Source: Candidatus Bathyoplasma sp. NZ
Lineage (GTDB): Bacteria; Bacillota_I; Bacilli_A; MAG-NZ
Direction: 5' to 3'
Length of the DNA: 64,000 nucleotides
Assembly (NCBI GenBank): GCA_013332095.1
Contig: JABENI010000011.1
Coordinates: forward strand, 62,001 to 126,000
The notes beneath the pieces are model-generated. The model was not told the origin of the DNA and did not search any database. It was given only the letters and a program-made list of their open reading frames with translations. A program made the translations under genes and the position numbers. Positions 54,343 to 63,350 of this stretch are shown here, piece by piece. Numbering within the stretch: the first letter of the stretch is position 1; each line of letters begins with the position of its first letter.

Positions 54343-55620
54343 TTATTCAAAATAATTGTTTTTTATTGTCTCTTTTTTTCTCGCAATTACTAAAGAATTA
54401 CTTTCAACATCTTTAGTAACCGTGCTTCCTGCTGCGATTACCGCTTTCGCTCCAATTTTAATAGGAGCTACTAAACAAACGTTAGAACCGATAAAACTGT
54501 TTTCACCGATGCATGTTTTATGTTTCTTTTTACCATCATAATTAGCGGTTATTACCCCCGCACCAATATTTGCATTTTCACCGATATAAGTATCACCTAT
54601 ATAACTCAAATGTGCACATTTAACATCATCTGATAAAGTAGAGTTTTTAATTTCTACATAGTTTCCGATTTTAACATTTTTTTTGATTACTGTATTATTT
54701 CTAAGTTGAGCATAAGGTCCTACTTGACTGTTTTCGCCTATTTCAGAATCGCTAATATAACTATTTTTAATAATAACAGCTTTTCTAATTATGCTTTTGC
54801 CGACTATCCAACTGTTAGGATAAATTGTACTACCGCTTTCGATAATTACATCAGGACCGATATAAGTATTGTTTTTGTCTATTATCTTTACTCCATTTTT
54901 TAAATGTTTATTGTTTATTTCCAATTTTAATTTATTCGTTGCGCTTTCTAAAGCAATTTTATCGTTAATTCCGGTAAATTGAAAATCATCTAAAATTAAA
55001 AGTTTTTCTACTTTCAATTTATTATCATGATATATTTCTATCAAATCAGTTAAATAATATTCTCCGTTTTTTTCTTTAACTTTACTTATCTCTTGAAATA
55101 AATTTTCAGTTTTAAAACAGTACAGAGAAATATTTACCTCATCTATTTTTTTTTGTAACTCTGTCAACTCTTTTTCTTCTACTATTTTTTTATCGATAAT
55201 ACGTCCATAACCAGTCGGATTTTTTACCTTTGTAGTAACAAAAGTTAAATCATTTTCATTTTTTAAATGTACGTTCAACAAACATTTAATAGTTTCTGTT
55301 CTAATAAAAGGCTGGTCAGCAGCAACTATAACCAGATTTTGATATTTATCTTTCAACTCACTTGCTATTTTTATAGCATCTAAAGTTCCAGAAGCTTTTT
55401 TTTGATGAAAATAATTTAAGTTTGGATATTTTTTTAAAATTTGTTCTTTGTTCGCGCCTAATACTGCATATACATCTAGATTTTCTACTTGCTTTAAACC
55501 ATCTAATAAAAATCCAATCATATCTTTTCCTAATATCGTTTGCAATGCTTTCGGTAGAGAGTCCTTCATTCTCTTTCCTTTACCTGCTGCTAAAATAACT
55601 GATGCATTAATTTGAATCAC
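54343..55620 (-). CDS. glmU: Bifunctional UDP-GlcNAc pyrophosphorylase / glucosamine-1-phosphate acetyltransferase
   Basis: Two-domain enzyme making UDP-GlcNAc. The N-terminal uridylyltransferase has VILAAGKGKRMKDSLPKAL and AADQPFI. The C-terminal left-handed beta-helix has RNNTVIKKNVKIGNYVEIKN, AHLSYIGDTYIGENANIGAG and ANYDGKKKHKT, with the acetyltransfer His region present. At 425 residues it is shorter than the usual 455. No in-frame ATG exists at the start. A GTG at 55620 or an ATT at 55611 (five bases after AGGTGA, overlapping the glmM stop) are the candidates. Coordinates use the GTG. Confidence 0.95.
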   Translation of the reverse strand: MIQINASVILAAGKGKRMKDSLPKALQTILGKDMIGFLLDGLKQVENLDVYAVLGANKEQILKKYPNLNYFHQKKASGTLDAIKIASELKDKYQNLVIVAADQPFIRTETIKCLLNVHLKNENDLTFVTTKVKNPTGYGRIIDKKIVEEKELTELQKKIDEVNISLYCFKTENLFQEISKVKEKNGEYYLTDLIEIYHDNKLKVEKLLILDDFQFTGINDKIALESATNKLKLEINNKHLKNGVKIIDKNNTYIGPDVIIESGSTIYPNSWIVGKSIIRKAVIIKNSYISDSEIGENSQVGPYAQLRNNTVIKKNVKIGNYVEIKNSTLSDDVKCAHLSYIGDTYIGENANIGAGVITANYDGKKKHKTCIGENSFIGSNVCLVAPIKIGAKAVIAAGSTVTKDVESNSLVIARKKETIKNNYFE

Positions 55621-56851
55621 CTACTAAGCTAAAGACTTTTTCATACATTTCTGAATTTAGTTCTTCTATTAACGCTTCATCTGAATATTGGATATGAATG
55701 CGAACAACATCTTCAGTACCACTTTTTCTTATTAAAACTTTTCCACTATTTTCTAACAATTTATTGTAGTAGTTATTTAATTCGATTAATTTATTTTGAT
55801 CAAATGATTTTTTAATCATTACTTTTGTATTAATTTCTTCATATTCTTTATATCCTTTTAATAACTCTTTCATTGTTGTTTTTTTCTCTGATAAAATTTT
55901 AAGTATTAATAGAGTAATCAACATTCCATCGCTACTATAACCGTACTCACTCAACATAATATGTCCACTAGGTTCTCCACCTATTTTAATATTTAATTCT
56001 TTCATTTTTCTAGATATGTATTTATCTCCAATATCAGTAAAAACAACAGAATTTTTGATTCCACTTACTCCCTGATTCGCTACATGAGTAGTAACTATAT
56101 CAGAATTGTAATATTCACTCAATAAATATAAAATATGGTTACCGTCAAAAATTTTCTTATCACTACAAATAATTAAGCGATCCCCATCACCATCGTAGGA
56201 AAAACCGATATCCAATTTTTTCTTTTCAACTAAATATTTAATTGAAAAAGGATGAGTTGATCCACATAGATCATTGATATTTTTACCGTTAGGATTATCG
56301 TTGATATAAGTTGCATTTAAATCTTTAAAAACTATTTTTGCGATATCCGATAAAGCACCATTTGATAAATCAAATCCGATTCTTAAATCGCTTTTTATTT
56401 TTAGCAGGCTATTTAAATATGGCTCTAATTCTACCGAAGATGAATTACCTTTTAATTCAAGTTTTTCATTTAATTTTTTTTCAATTAACATTTCATCATC
56501 TTTATTTAATTTTTCCCCATTACTTGAAAACATTTTAATTCCATTATCTAGATAATCGTTGTGACTAGCAGTAATCATAATTCCAAATTTTGCGTCATAG
56601 TGTTTTGTTAAAAATGCTAATCCTGGTGTGTTTATCACTCCTGCTTTTTTTACATTTTTACCACCATAAATTATTCCTTTTTCAATATTTTTTTCGATGA
56701 ATTCACTTGAGTATCTTGTATCTCTACCGATTATCACAAATTCGTCATTTAATAATTCACTCAATACCAACCCAAATTTAAAACAAAACTCTTCACTAAA
56801 AATCAAATCAAACTTTCCTCTTATTCCATCAGTTTTAAAATATTTTTTCAT
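55607..56851 (-). CDS. glmM: Phosphoglucosamine mutase
   Basis: Converts glucosamine-6-phosphate to glucosamine-1-phosphate. TDGIRGKFD at the N-terminus, MITASHNDYLDNGIKMFS with the phosphorylated Ser, SYDGDGDRLI for metal binding, GGEPSGHIML and VRKSGTE-like LIRKSGTEDVVRI for substrate are all present. The product is 414 residues against about 448 in Bacillus. The ATG at 56851 has GGAG at five bases. It overlaps glmU by 14 bases and heads the glm run. Confidence 0.96.
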   Translation of the reverse strand: MKKYFKTDGIRGKFDLIFSEEFCFKFGLVLSELLNDEFVIIGRDTRYSSEFIEKNIEKGIIYGGKNVKKAGVINTPGLAFLTKHYDAKFGIMITASHNDYLDNGIKMFSSNGEKLNKDDEMLIEKKLNEKLELKGNSSSVELEPYLNSLLKIKSDLRIGFDLSNGALSDIAKIVFKDLNATYINDNPNGKNINDLCGSTHPFSIKYLVEKKKLDIGFSYDGDGDRLIICSDKKIFDGNHILYLLSEYYNSDIVTTHVANQGVSGIKNSVVFTDIGDKYISRKMKELNIKIGGEPSGHIMLSEYGYSSDGMLITLLILKILSEKKTTMKELLKGYKEYEEINTKVMIKKSFDQNKLIELNNYYNKLLENSGKVLIRKSGTEDVVRIHIQYSDEALIEELNSEMYEKVFSLVGDSN

Positions 56852-56900
56852 CATTACTCCTTAATATTAATATATAAAATTATATGTTAGTAAGATAAAA

Positions 56901-56940
56901 AAAAGACTTTGCATCTCAATTCAAGATAACTAAGTCTTTT
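56901..56940 (-). terminator. Terminator after the ynzC-like gene
   Basis: AAAAGACTT and AAGTCTTTT arms with a 22-base loop that holds further weak pairing; T-runs flank both sides. It separates tkt/ynzC from glmM. Confidence 0.65.
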
Positions 56941-56963
56941 GATTTTTAATTTTTTATAATAAA

Positions 56964-57137
56964 TTAATCTACTATTTCAATTGAATTCAGTTGTTGTTTA
57001 AATTTTTTTCTAAAATTCTCTAGATATTCTTTTCTTAATTTAACCTGCTCTTTTTTTTCCTCTTCAGTTAAACCAGTACTTTTAGATTTTCTAGATAATT
57101 CATTAATTCTAGTCAGTAGTTTTTGAACGTTTTTCAT
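56964..57137 (-). CDS. DUF896 (YnzC-like) small protein
   Basis: A 57-residue helical protein: RINELSRKSKSTGLTEEEKK followed by EYLENFRKKFKQQL and a short SIEIVD end is the DUF896 pattern of two antiparallel helices. In Bacillus ynzC lies next to tkt, and here it starts inside the tkt 3' end (29-base overlap), so the linkage is kept. Its function is unknown; the Bacillus gene has been tied to the SOS operon, but no lexA is present here. A terminator follows. Confidence 0.9.
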   Translation of the reverse strand: MKNVQKLLTRINELSRKSKSTGLTEEEKKEQVKLRKEYLENFRKKFKQQLNSIEIVD

Positions 57138-59046
57138 AAACTATTTTAAACTTTTCCACTACATTGTCAGTGTGAAATCCATATTTATAAACAACAACTC
57201 CACCCGGCGCACTAGCTCCAAACGTCGTTATATTCATCACATCTTTAGTATATTTGTAATACTCATAAGCAGTTGCCATTTCAATTGCTAGTGTCGGTAC
57301 ATCGGCTAATAGGCTTTGTTTGTATTCTTCACTTTGTTGTTCAAACATGTAAATACTTGGGATACTTACCACTCTTACATCGATGTTTTCATTCAAAAGC
57401 TTTTCCTGGGCAGAAATTGCTAAATTAACTTCACTCCCACAAGCGAGTAATATACCGTGTAATTCTTCTTTTTCAGGACTAATTACATAGGCCCCTTTTA
57501 AAACTTTTTCATAAGTACTATTTTCATTGTTTAAGAGATTTTGTCTAGTCAGTACTAAGCAAGTAGGTGTAGTTTTACTATCGACAGCTATTTTCCAAGC
57601 ACTAGCTGTTTCATTGGCATTAGCTGGTCTAATTACATTCATGTTTGGAATTGCTCTCAACCCTGTTAATTGCTCTATTGGTTGATGTGTCGGTCCATCT
57701 TCACCAACTGCTATTGAATCGTGAGTGAAGACAAAGGTTGTCGGAATCTTCATTAAACTAGCCATTCTCATCGCTGGTTTCATGTAGTCACTAAAGACAA
57801 AAAATCCTCCGGTAAAAGCTTTCATATTACTCAATGTAAGACCGTTGGCGATAGCAGCCATGGCATGTTCTCTTACTCCAAAGTTAATATTTCTTCCTGT
57901 AGGTGTGCTGGCAGTGAAATCACCATCTGCACCTTTTACTTTTGTTGATTTTGTTAAATCAGCACTTCCACCGATTAAAAAAGGAATTTTTTTAGAAAGT
58001 TCAGCAATTATTTTTCCGTTACTTACTCTGGTAGCTTCATCAACATCGTTAGCAAACTCAACCAAGGGAACTTCAATTTCTTCTGTTAATTCAAGAAACA
58101 ATTCTGGATAATCTTTTTTATAACTCTTAAATAATGCTAATCCCTCTTCGTATAAAATATCTCCTTTTTCTTTTATTACTTTATATTCTTCGTATATTTC
58201 ATCAGATACTTCAAAGTCGTCTAAATCCCACGCCAAAGTTTCTTTAATGAATTTTGTTTTTTCTTCACCCATTGGTGCTCCGTGGCAATCCGCTTTACCA
58301 GCTAATTCTGATCCGTAACCAATAACTGTTTTAACTTCAATTATCGATGGTTTAACAGATTTTTTAGCGTTGTTTATCGCGTTGTTCAAAGCTGTTAAGT
58401 CATTTCCATCTTCCACCAATTGATAATCCCAATTCATCGATTGATATTTAAGTTTAGTTAATTCACTTTGGGCTAATGAAATATCTCCATCTAATTGAAT
58501 ATCATTACTATCGTATAGGACAATTAATTTTTCTAAGCCGTTATGACCGGCAAAACTTATCGCTTCTTGAGTAACACCTTCTTGTAAATCTCCATCTCCG
58601 CAGATTACGTACGTGTAGTGGTCAAATAACTGGTAATTTTCTTTGTTATATCTAGCAGCTATAAATTTTTCACTTATTGCCATACCGACAGCCATCGCAA
58701 TCCCTTGCCCTAGTGGTCCACTAGTTGCATCTACACCGTCTGTATGTTTGTATTCAGGATGTCCTGGGGTAAGACTACCCCATTTTCTAAATTTTTTCAA
58801 ATCGTCTATCGTGATTTTAAATCCTGCTAAATGTAATGTTGCATACAACATACTTGAAGCGTGCCCACAAGCCAAAACAAAGCGATCTCTATTACACCAG
58901 TCGCTATGAGATGGGGTAATTCTTAAATGATTTTTAAACAATTCATGGATTATTGGTGCTGCACCTAGCACCACTCCAGGATGACCTGAATTTGCTTCGT
59001 TAATTTGTGACATTCCTAACATTCTAATAGCGTTAATTGCTTTCAT
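57109..59046 (-). CDS. tkt: Transketolase
   Basis: Thiamine-diphosphate enzyme of the pentose phosphate pathway. NEANSGHPGVVLGAAP, GPLGQGIAMAVGMA, the thiamine motif CGDGDLQEGVTQEA to YDSNDIQLDG, and FGVREHAMAAIANGL with the catalytic Glu are all present. DSIAVGEDGPTHQPIEQL follows. At 645 residues it is slightly short: the N-terminus lacks about ten residues found in Bacillus Tkt, but CGGAGA directly before the ATG supports this start. It lies between the EIIB-like gene and the ynzC-like gene. Confidence 0.97.
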   Translation of the reverse strand: MKAINAIRMLGMSQINEANSGHPGVVLGAAPIIHELFKNHLRITPSHSDWCNRDRFVLACGHASSMLYATLHLAGFKITIDDLKKFRKWGSLTPGHPEYKHTDGVDATSGPLGQGIAMAVGMAISEKFIAARYNKENYQLFDHYTYVICGDGDLQEGVTQEAISFAGHNGLEKLIVLYDSNDIQLDGDISLAQSELTKLKYQSMNWDYQLVEDGNDLTALNNAINNAKKSVKPSIIEVKTVIGYGSELAGKADCHGAPMGEEKTKFIKETLAWDLDDFEVSDEIYEEYKVIKEKGDILYEEGLALFKSYKKDYPELFLELTEEIEVPLVEFANDVDEATRVSNGKIIAELSKKIPFLIGGSADLTKSTKVKGADGDFTASTPTGRNINFGVREHAMAAIANGLTLSNMKAFTGGFFVFSDYMKPAMRMASLMKIPTTFVFTHDSIAVGEDGPTHQPIEQLTGLRAIPNMNVIRPANANETASAWKIAVDSKTTPTCLVLTRQNLLNNENSTYEKVLKGAYVISPEKEELHGILLACGSEVNLAISAQEKLLNENIDVRVVSIPSIYMFEQQSEEYKQSLLADVPTLAIEMATAYEYYKYTKDVMNITTFGASAPGGVVVYKYGFHTDNVVEKFKIVYEKRSKTTD

Positions 59047-59057
59047 AATTGTCTCCG

Positions 59058-59390
59058 TTATAATTTATTTTTTATTTCTTCTGCCAAATCAGAGTCAGCA
59101 TTTTTAAAAATAATTTTCATAGTATTACCACTAATAAATACACCTTCAGTGATTTCTTCTAATCTATCTAAATTAATCACCTCTATATCTTTAACAGTAA
59201 TTTTCACTCTAGAAACTTCACTTTCAACATCGACAATGTTGTCTTTTGAAAATATTGAAAATATAGTTTCAACTAATTTTGTGCTATCAATTTTTTTATT
59301 TTGTTTTTTGCTCTTGTTAATAAAATAAATCGTTGCGATAAATAACAACAAAATAAAAATTGATGTACCTGTGTATACATATATATTCAT
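59058..59390 (-). CDS. Membrane-anchored EIIB-like domain with Cys replaced by Glu
   Basis: A 110-residue protein with one N-terminal transmembrane helix (IFILLLFIATIYFI) and a cytoplasmic domain that aligns by eye with glucose-type PTS EIIB. DNIVDVESEVSRVKITVKD matches the DNI-x-x-x-x-A-C-x-T-R-L-R-V region, and GVFISGNTMKIIF matches GVVV-x-G-x-x-VQ-x-IFG. The phosphorylated Cys position is Glu58, so the domain cannot carry a phosphocysteine. The ATG at 59390 is chosen for GGAG upstream. It precedes tkt by 11 bases. A regulatory or structural role is inferred, not known. Confidence 0.75.
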   Translation of the reverse strand: MNIYVYTGTSIFILLLFIATIYFINKSKKQNKKIDSTKLVETIFSIFSKDNIVDVESEVSRVKITVKDIEVINLDRLEEITEGVFISGNTMKIIFKNADSDLAEEIKNKL

Positions 59391-59571
59391 CTTGCTTTTC
59401 TCCAATCCAAACAATTTTTTACACGAATAATTTTACCATAAATATACCGTTATTGCATTATTTATAATAATTTACTTAGATAATTTTTTTTACAAAGATT
59501 CTCTTAACATTACAAACATCTATACATATTTTTATATTTGTCATATTTTATAATGAAAGGAGGTTGATAAT

Positions 59572-59925
59572 ATGGAGATTTGCAAAGCCGCCAAAGATAT
59601 CGACCAACAACAAAAAGAAGCTATTTTACAAACTTCTTCTCGTATCTCTTATGACAATTCACTGGTAACTTGTGCTTATGATACCATTCCTGTTAAATTT
59701 TTCTACTCTTCTGGAAATCCATTAAAAGTTTCATTAACAGTTGCTTCTACTTCTACAACTGATCTTTTTAGAATTTCACAAGTTTCTGACGATTGTACGA
59801 TCAAACTTCGCTTAATTGAATTAAAAGATGGTAAATTTGTTTGTACCAAACAAACATGTTTCATCGATTTAAATTCTATTTCTTGCATGCAATGTTTCGA
59901 GCCCATCTGCTGTATTAAAGTTTAA
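59572..59925 (+). CDS. CotY/CotZ-family spore coat protein homologue
   Basis: A 117-residue Cys-rich protein without signal peptide. DTIPVKFFYSSGNPLK, then FRISQVSDDCTIKLRLIELK and CFIDLNSISCMQCFEPICC follow the same order as DTIPF, FFRVEKLCDCCATLSILRP and the Cys-rich end of Bacillus CotY/CotZ. The family forms the outermost spore layer (crust) by disulfide-linked lattices. It has a very strong ribosome site (AAAGGAGG). It converges on a CotO-like gene with overlapping stop codons; cotO and cotZ are neighbours in Bacillus. About eight Cys are kept. Confidence 0.75.
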   Translation: MEICKAAKDIDQQQKEAILQTSSRISYDNSLVTCAYDTIPVKFFYSSGNPLKVSLTVASTSTTDLFRISQVSDDCTIKLRLIELKDGKFVCTKQTCFIDLNSISCMQCFEPICCIKV

Positions 59926-60221
59926 ATTTCTAAAATATTTATTTCAGAAATTCTATTAACATCAATAAATTTTAATTCACTGCCTGAGTTTACTTCTAAC
60001 TTGTTTTTTATTCTATCTTTGATATAGCCTTTGATAATTTTATTTTTTAAAACAATTGAAACTAAAACTTTTTTATCTGCTCTATGTAAATTTATCAAAC
60101 TGCTAATTTTTTTATTTAGCGATTCACTTATCAATTTATTTCTAGAATCAAAATGCACTTGATTATTGTCATTTTCAATATTTGTTTTAATTGAATGAAT
60201 AAACAATAAAGGTTCTTCCAT
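59922..60221 (-). CDS. CotO-like protein
   Basis: A 99-residue protein: EPLLFIHSIKTN at the start recalls the short N-terminal motif of CotO. The C-terminal half (KISSLINLHRADKKVLVSIV, then KIIKGYIKDRIKNKLEV and FIDVNRISEINILEI) fits the beta-rich CotO C-terminal domain. The assignment is supported by its convergent position beside the CotZ-like gene, with stop codons sharing TTTAAA. CotO acts in outer coat and crust assembly in Bacillus. The ATG at 60221 follows GGGTGGTG. An unrelated Sm-like small protein is the alternative. Confidence 0.5.
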   Translation of the reverse strand: MEEPLLFIHSIKTNIENDNNQVHFDSRNKLISESLNKKISSLINLHRADKKVLVSIVLKNKIIKGYIKDRIKNKLEVNSGSELKFIDVNRISEINILEI

Positions 60222-60228
60222 AAAAAAC

Positions 60229-60263
60229 ACCACCCTACTTTCATTATATGTGTCTAGGGTGGT
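60229..60263 (-). terminator. Terminator after mgtE that also holds the next gene's ribosome site
   Basis: ACCACCCTA and TAGGGTGGT arms with a 17-base loop, followed by GTTTTTT on the minus strand. The 3' arm contains GGGTGGTG, the ribosome site of the CotO-like gene, and the loop contains TATAAT. Confidence 0.65.
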
Positions 60264-60284
60264 AAAATTTCTTTTTTTTATTTA

Positions 60285-61622
60285 CTACAGTATTAAAATG
60301 CTCGCTAACGTTAAATATATCGATAGTGAAACAATATCATTTATCGTTGTTATGAAAGGTCCACTTGCCACTGCTGGATCTATTTTTAATGCTTCAATAA
60401 TAATTGGAATTATTGAGCCAGCCAACGTTGAAAAAGTCAAGGCAATTAAGACACTGAGAGCAATTATAAAAGAAAATGCAATATCAGTTTCACCATAAAT
60501 CATTCCCATTACATAGGCAAAAACAAAGACTACCACACTTAAAATAATTGCCATTAAAAGGGCAGTTTTAAATTCACGCAACAAATGCTTAAATATATTT
60601 TTTTTATTATTAAATTGATTTCTTGATATTCCTCTAACCGTAACCGCCAAAGATTGTGTCCCCGTATTCCCACTCATATTTAAAATCAATGGTAAAAACA
60701 TTGCTAAAATTGGTATTGATATTAACGTTTCTTCAAACGATGCTAAAATAATACTAGTTGCAAATCCTAAAACTACTAAAATTAATAACCAAGGCAATCT
60801 TTTTTTTAGCGTATCGAGAACAGTTTCATTGTCCTGATCAATATCTACATCACTAACACCCGCAAGCGCTGAAATATCTTCTACTGCTTCTTCATCAATT
60901 AAATCGACAATATCATCAATTGTTACAACACCTTTCATTTTATTGTTTTTATCTATTACTGGTAATACAGTAAAATCATAATTCATCATTTTTTCTGCCA
61001 CAATATTTTTATTGTCTAAAGGTTTAACCGCTACGTAATTAGTAGTAATAATATCGGCTAATTTTTCTTCAGCTCTAGCGATAATTAATTCTCTTAAAGA
61101 AATAACTCCTACTAATTTAAAGTTTTCTGTCACATAAATACTATCGACAATATACGCTTCTTTTGCTTTAGAAATTACAATTTTCATCGCCTCTTTAATA
61201 GTACAAGTAATGGGTACCCAAATGTACTCATGAGTCATTAAAGCTCCCGCTGTTGAATCATCGTAATTCATCAATTCTCTTGTTTTATTACGAACTTCAG
61301 TATCCATAAATTTTAAATAAACTAACTGGTTTTCTTCATCTACTTCTTTTAAAATATCTACAGCATCATCAAAGTCCATTTTTTGCAAAATTTTTGATAC
61401 TTCAATCGGTTCTAACTGTTCGGTAATTTTCAAAAATTGTTCAGTTTCTAATTTACTTAAAACATCTGCTACAAATTCTTTCTCTAAGTCAAAAAACTTT
61501 CTATGAAAAGTTGCATCTATCTCAGTCAGCGCGATAGCGATGTCGTACGGATAAAATTCTAATAAATTTTCAGATAAATTTTCATTTGTTTCAAAAAGAT
61601 TTAAAATTTCTTGCTTTGCCAT
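60285..61622 (-). CDS. mgtE: Magnesium transporter MgtE
   Basis: Mg2+ channel with cytosolic gating domains. The N domain (about 1-125) has the superhelical ILQKMDFDDAVDILKEVDEE. Two CBS domains follow (ITCTIKEAMKIVISKAKEAYIVDSIYVTEN; KPLDNKNIVAEKMMNYDFTVLPVIDKNN). Five transmembrane helices close the protein, including NMSGNTGTQSLAVTVRGI and DPAVASGPFITTINDIVSL, the pore signature. Length 445 is normal. GGAGG precedes the ATG. No Mg-sensing leader was seen in the short upstream gap. Confidence 0.96.
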   Translation of the reverse strand: MAKQEILNLFETNENLSENLLEFYPYDIAIALTEIDATFHRKFFDLEKEFVADVLSKLETEQFLKITEQLEPIEVSKILQKMDFDDAVDILKEVDEENQLVYLKFMDTEVRNKTRELMNYDDSTAGALMTHEYIWVPITCTIKEAMKIVISKAKEAYIVDSIYVTENFKLVGVISLRELIIARAEEKLADIITTNYVAVKPLDNKNIVAEKMMNYDFTVLPVIDKNNKMKGVVTIDDIVDLIDEEAVEDISALAGVSDVDIDQDNETVLDTLKKRLPWLLILVVLGFATSIILASFEETLISIPILAMFLPLILNMSGNTGTQSLAVTVRGISRNQFNNKKNIFKHLLREFKTALLMAIILSVVVFVFAYVMGMIYGETDIAFSFIIALSVLIALTFSTLAGSIIPIIIEALKIDPAVASGPFITTINDIVSLSIYLTLASILIL

Positions 61623-61719
61623 AACAGCACCTCCGTCGCCTTATTATATTCTACTATTTTTATCTTTTATTGTAAACAATTTTTTTTTCATATATAATAT
61701 AACACACGAGGTGAAAATA

Positions 61720-62145
61720 ATGATTATAAAAATTGTTGAAAGTCAAAAAGAAATATTTGATAATTTTAAAATTAGAAAAGAAGTATTTATCGTAGGTCAA
61801 AATGTTGCAGAAAATTTAGAATTAGATGGGTTAGATGAGTACGCTACTTTAATAGTTGCTTATGTAAATCAAGTTATTGTTGGCTGTGGTCGCTACCGTT
61901 TAGTTGAAAATTTTGCTAAAATAGAAAGAATCGCCGTATTAGAAAATTATCGTAACCAAGGCATAGCTACTAAAATCATGGAATTTATTGAAGAGACTAT
62001 TAAAAGCAATACAAAAATAGAGTTACTTAAATTAAATTCCCAAATATCTGCTGAAAACTTTTATAAAAAACTTAATTTTATTCCGAAAGGAAATATATTT
62101 TTAGAAGCGGATATTGAACATATTTCAATGATCAAAGCTATCTAA
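61720..62145 (+). CDS. GNAT-family acetyltransferase
   Basis: A 141-residue acetyl-CoA-dependent N-acetyltransferase. KIRKEVFIVGQNVAENLELDGLD at the start and GCGRYRLVENFAKIERIAVLENYRNQGIATKIM in the middle show the YjcF/ElaA-like type. RNQGIA is the acetyl-CoA loop, and NAENFYKKLNF-type QISAENFYKKLNFIPKG closes the fold. The ATG at 61720 is chosen since GAGGTG precedes it at six bases. Substrate unknown. Transcribed alone and followed by the IS remnant. Confidence 0.88.
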   Translation: MIIKIVESQKEIFDNFKIRKEVFIVGQNVAENLELDGLDEYATLIVAYVNQVIVGCGRYRLVENFAKIERIAVLENYRNQGIATKIMEFIEETIKSNTKIELLKLNSQISAENFYKKLNFIPKGNIFLEADIEHISMIKAI

Positions 62146-62161
62146 AAGAAAAAAATATTAA

Positions 62162-62191
62162 TGTGCTGCACTCCATTTCTTGAACTGAAAT
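62162..62191 (+). repeat. Left terminal inverted repeat of the IS
   Basis: Begins TGTGCTGCACTCC and pairs with the right end at 63351-63380; 26 of 30 positions match. Confidence 0.88.
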
Positions 62192-62264
62192 TAAAGTACT
62201 CCCAAGTAATCTAGACACAAATATTAGTAAATGCACTGAACGCAATAAATTGAAATTAATTCAA

Positions 62265-63320
62265 TTAAATAAAAATTTGATTATATTGTTGTCTGTATTG
62301 AGGCAACATTTTTAATTTAATTTTAATTCTATTATTATTGTAATATTTGAGATATTCTTTTAGACCAAAGATAAATTCTTTCATTGAATGAAATTCATTT
62401 GTGTGGTAAAATCCACTCTTTAATTGAGAGAAGAAATTTCCTGTCAGTGGATTATCCAGGCAGTTCCCTTTTCTCGACATACTTTGTGTGATATTCAATG
62501 ATTTAAGTTTGTAGAGATGTTTTTTATTTTGATATTGAACCCCTTGATTACTATGAATTACTAAATTATTGTAATTTTCTTATCTTTAGAACTTTATTCT
62601 TGCATATCTATCGTTAGTTTAACATTCGGTGAGAACCAGTATGTAAAAGACATTATCTCCCCATTATATAATTATATCAGGGGCAATAAGTATATCTTCT
62701 TACCTTGTATATTAAATTCAGTAATATCTGTAACCTGCTTTTGTTCAAAATTAGTTGTAAGCCTTTATCTTGCACATTTAGTTTTTTATTGATATCTGAA
62801 TATGTTGACTTTGGAAATTTCAAAACTTTAGCAATGTAGCGAGAGTCTATTTTTGCCTTGGTTCGTTAATGATTCTTACTTTTTCTTTTTTTCTCTCTTC
62901 TCTTTCTAGAATCAAGATGTCTAGTTTTTTAGATATTCATTCTCTATTCTTAATTTTTGAAGTTCATCCAATATATCTTAGTCCTTAGAGATAGCACTCT
63001 TTTTCAAGTTCTTCCTAAATTTCCGCGTCCATCAATTTTTAGTCCATCAAAACCATATTTTCTATATTTTCTTTCCCATGAAGAAATCACACTGCTATCA
63101 ATATTATACTTCTCACACATTGCAGTATATCCACTTTCCAAAAAAATTTAGAATGTCTAATCTATCATTTGGACTATATATTTTATTATTTTTTCTCACA
63201 AGACCTACTGTCTTTCTCTTCCAATCTCATCGATAAATAGTAGTATCGCCTAGTTTAAATTCTCTTTCTGTTGCTTTTATGCCAAAACCTTTTTCTTAAA
63301 TTTACACTATATTCATGCAT
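62265..63320 (-). pseudogene. IS3-family transposase, orfA and orfB remnants
   Basis: Fragments in several frames: near 63020-63130 the orfA helix-turn-helix piece SSVISSWERKYRKYGFDGLK. Near 62800 the orfB start KIDSRYIAKVLKFPKSTYSD follows. At 62265-62498 the orfB C-terminus reads SMSRKGNCLDNPLTGNFFSQ with LKEYLKYYNNNRIK, the end of the DDE integrase domain. Frameshifts and stops interrupt every part and the middle of orfB is largely unreadable, so it is dead. Confidence 0.88.
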
Positions 63321-63350
63321 AATAAAAAACACCTCTTTCTTAAAACTGAC

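Noticed and set aside
59407-59571. Sporulation-sigma (SigE/SigK) promoter before the CotZ-like gene
   Set aside because: A CATATTTTA stretch is suggestive, but in such AT-rich DNA it has no weight and no proper -35 accompanies it.
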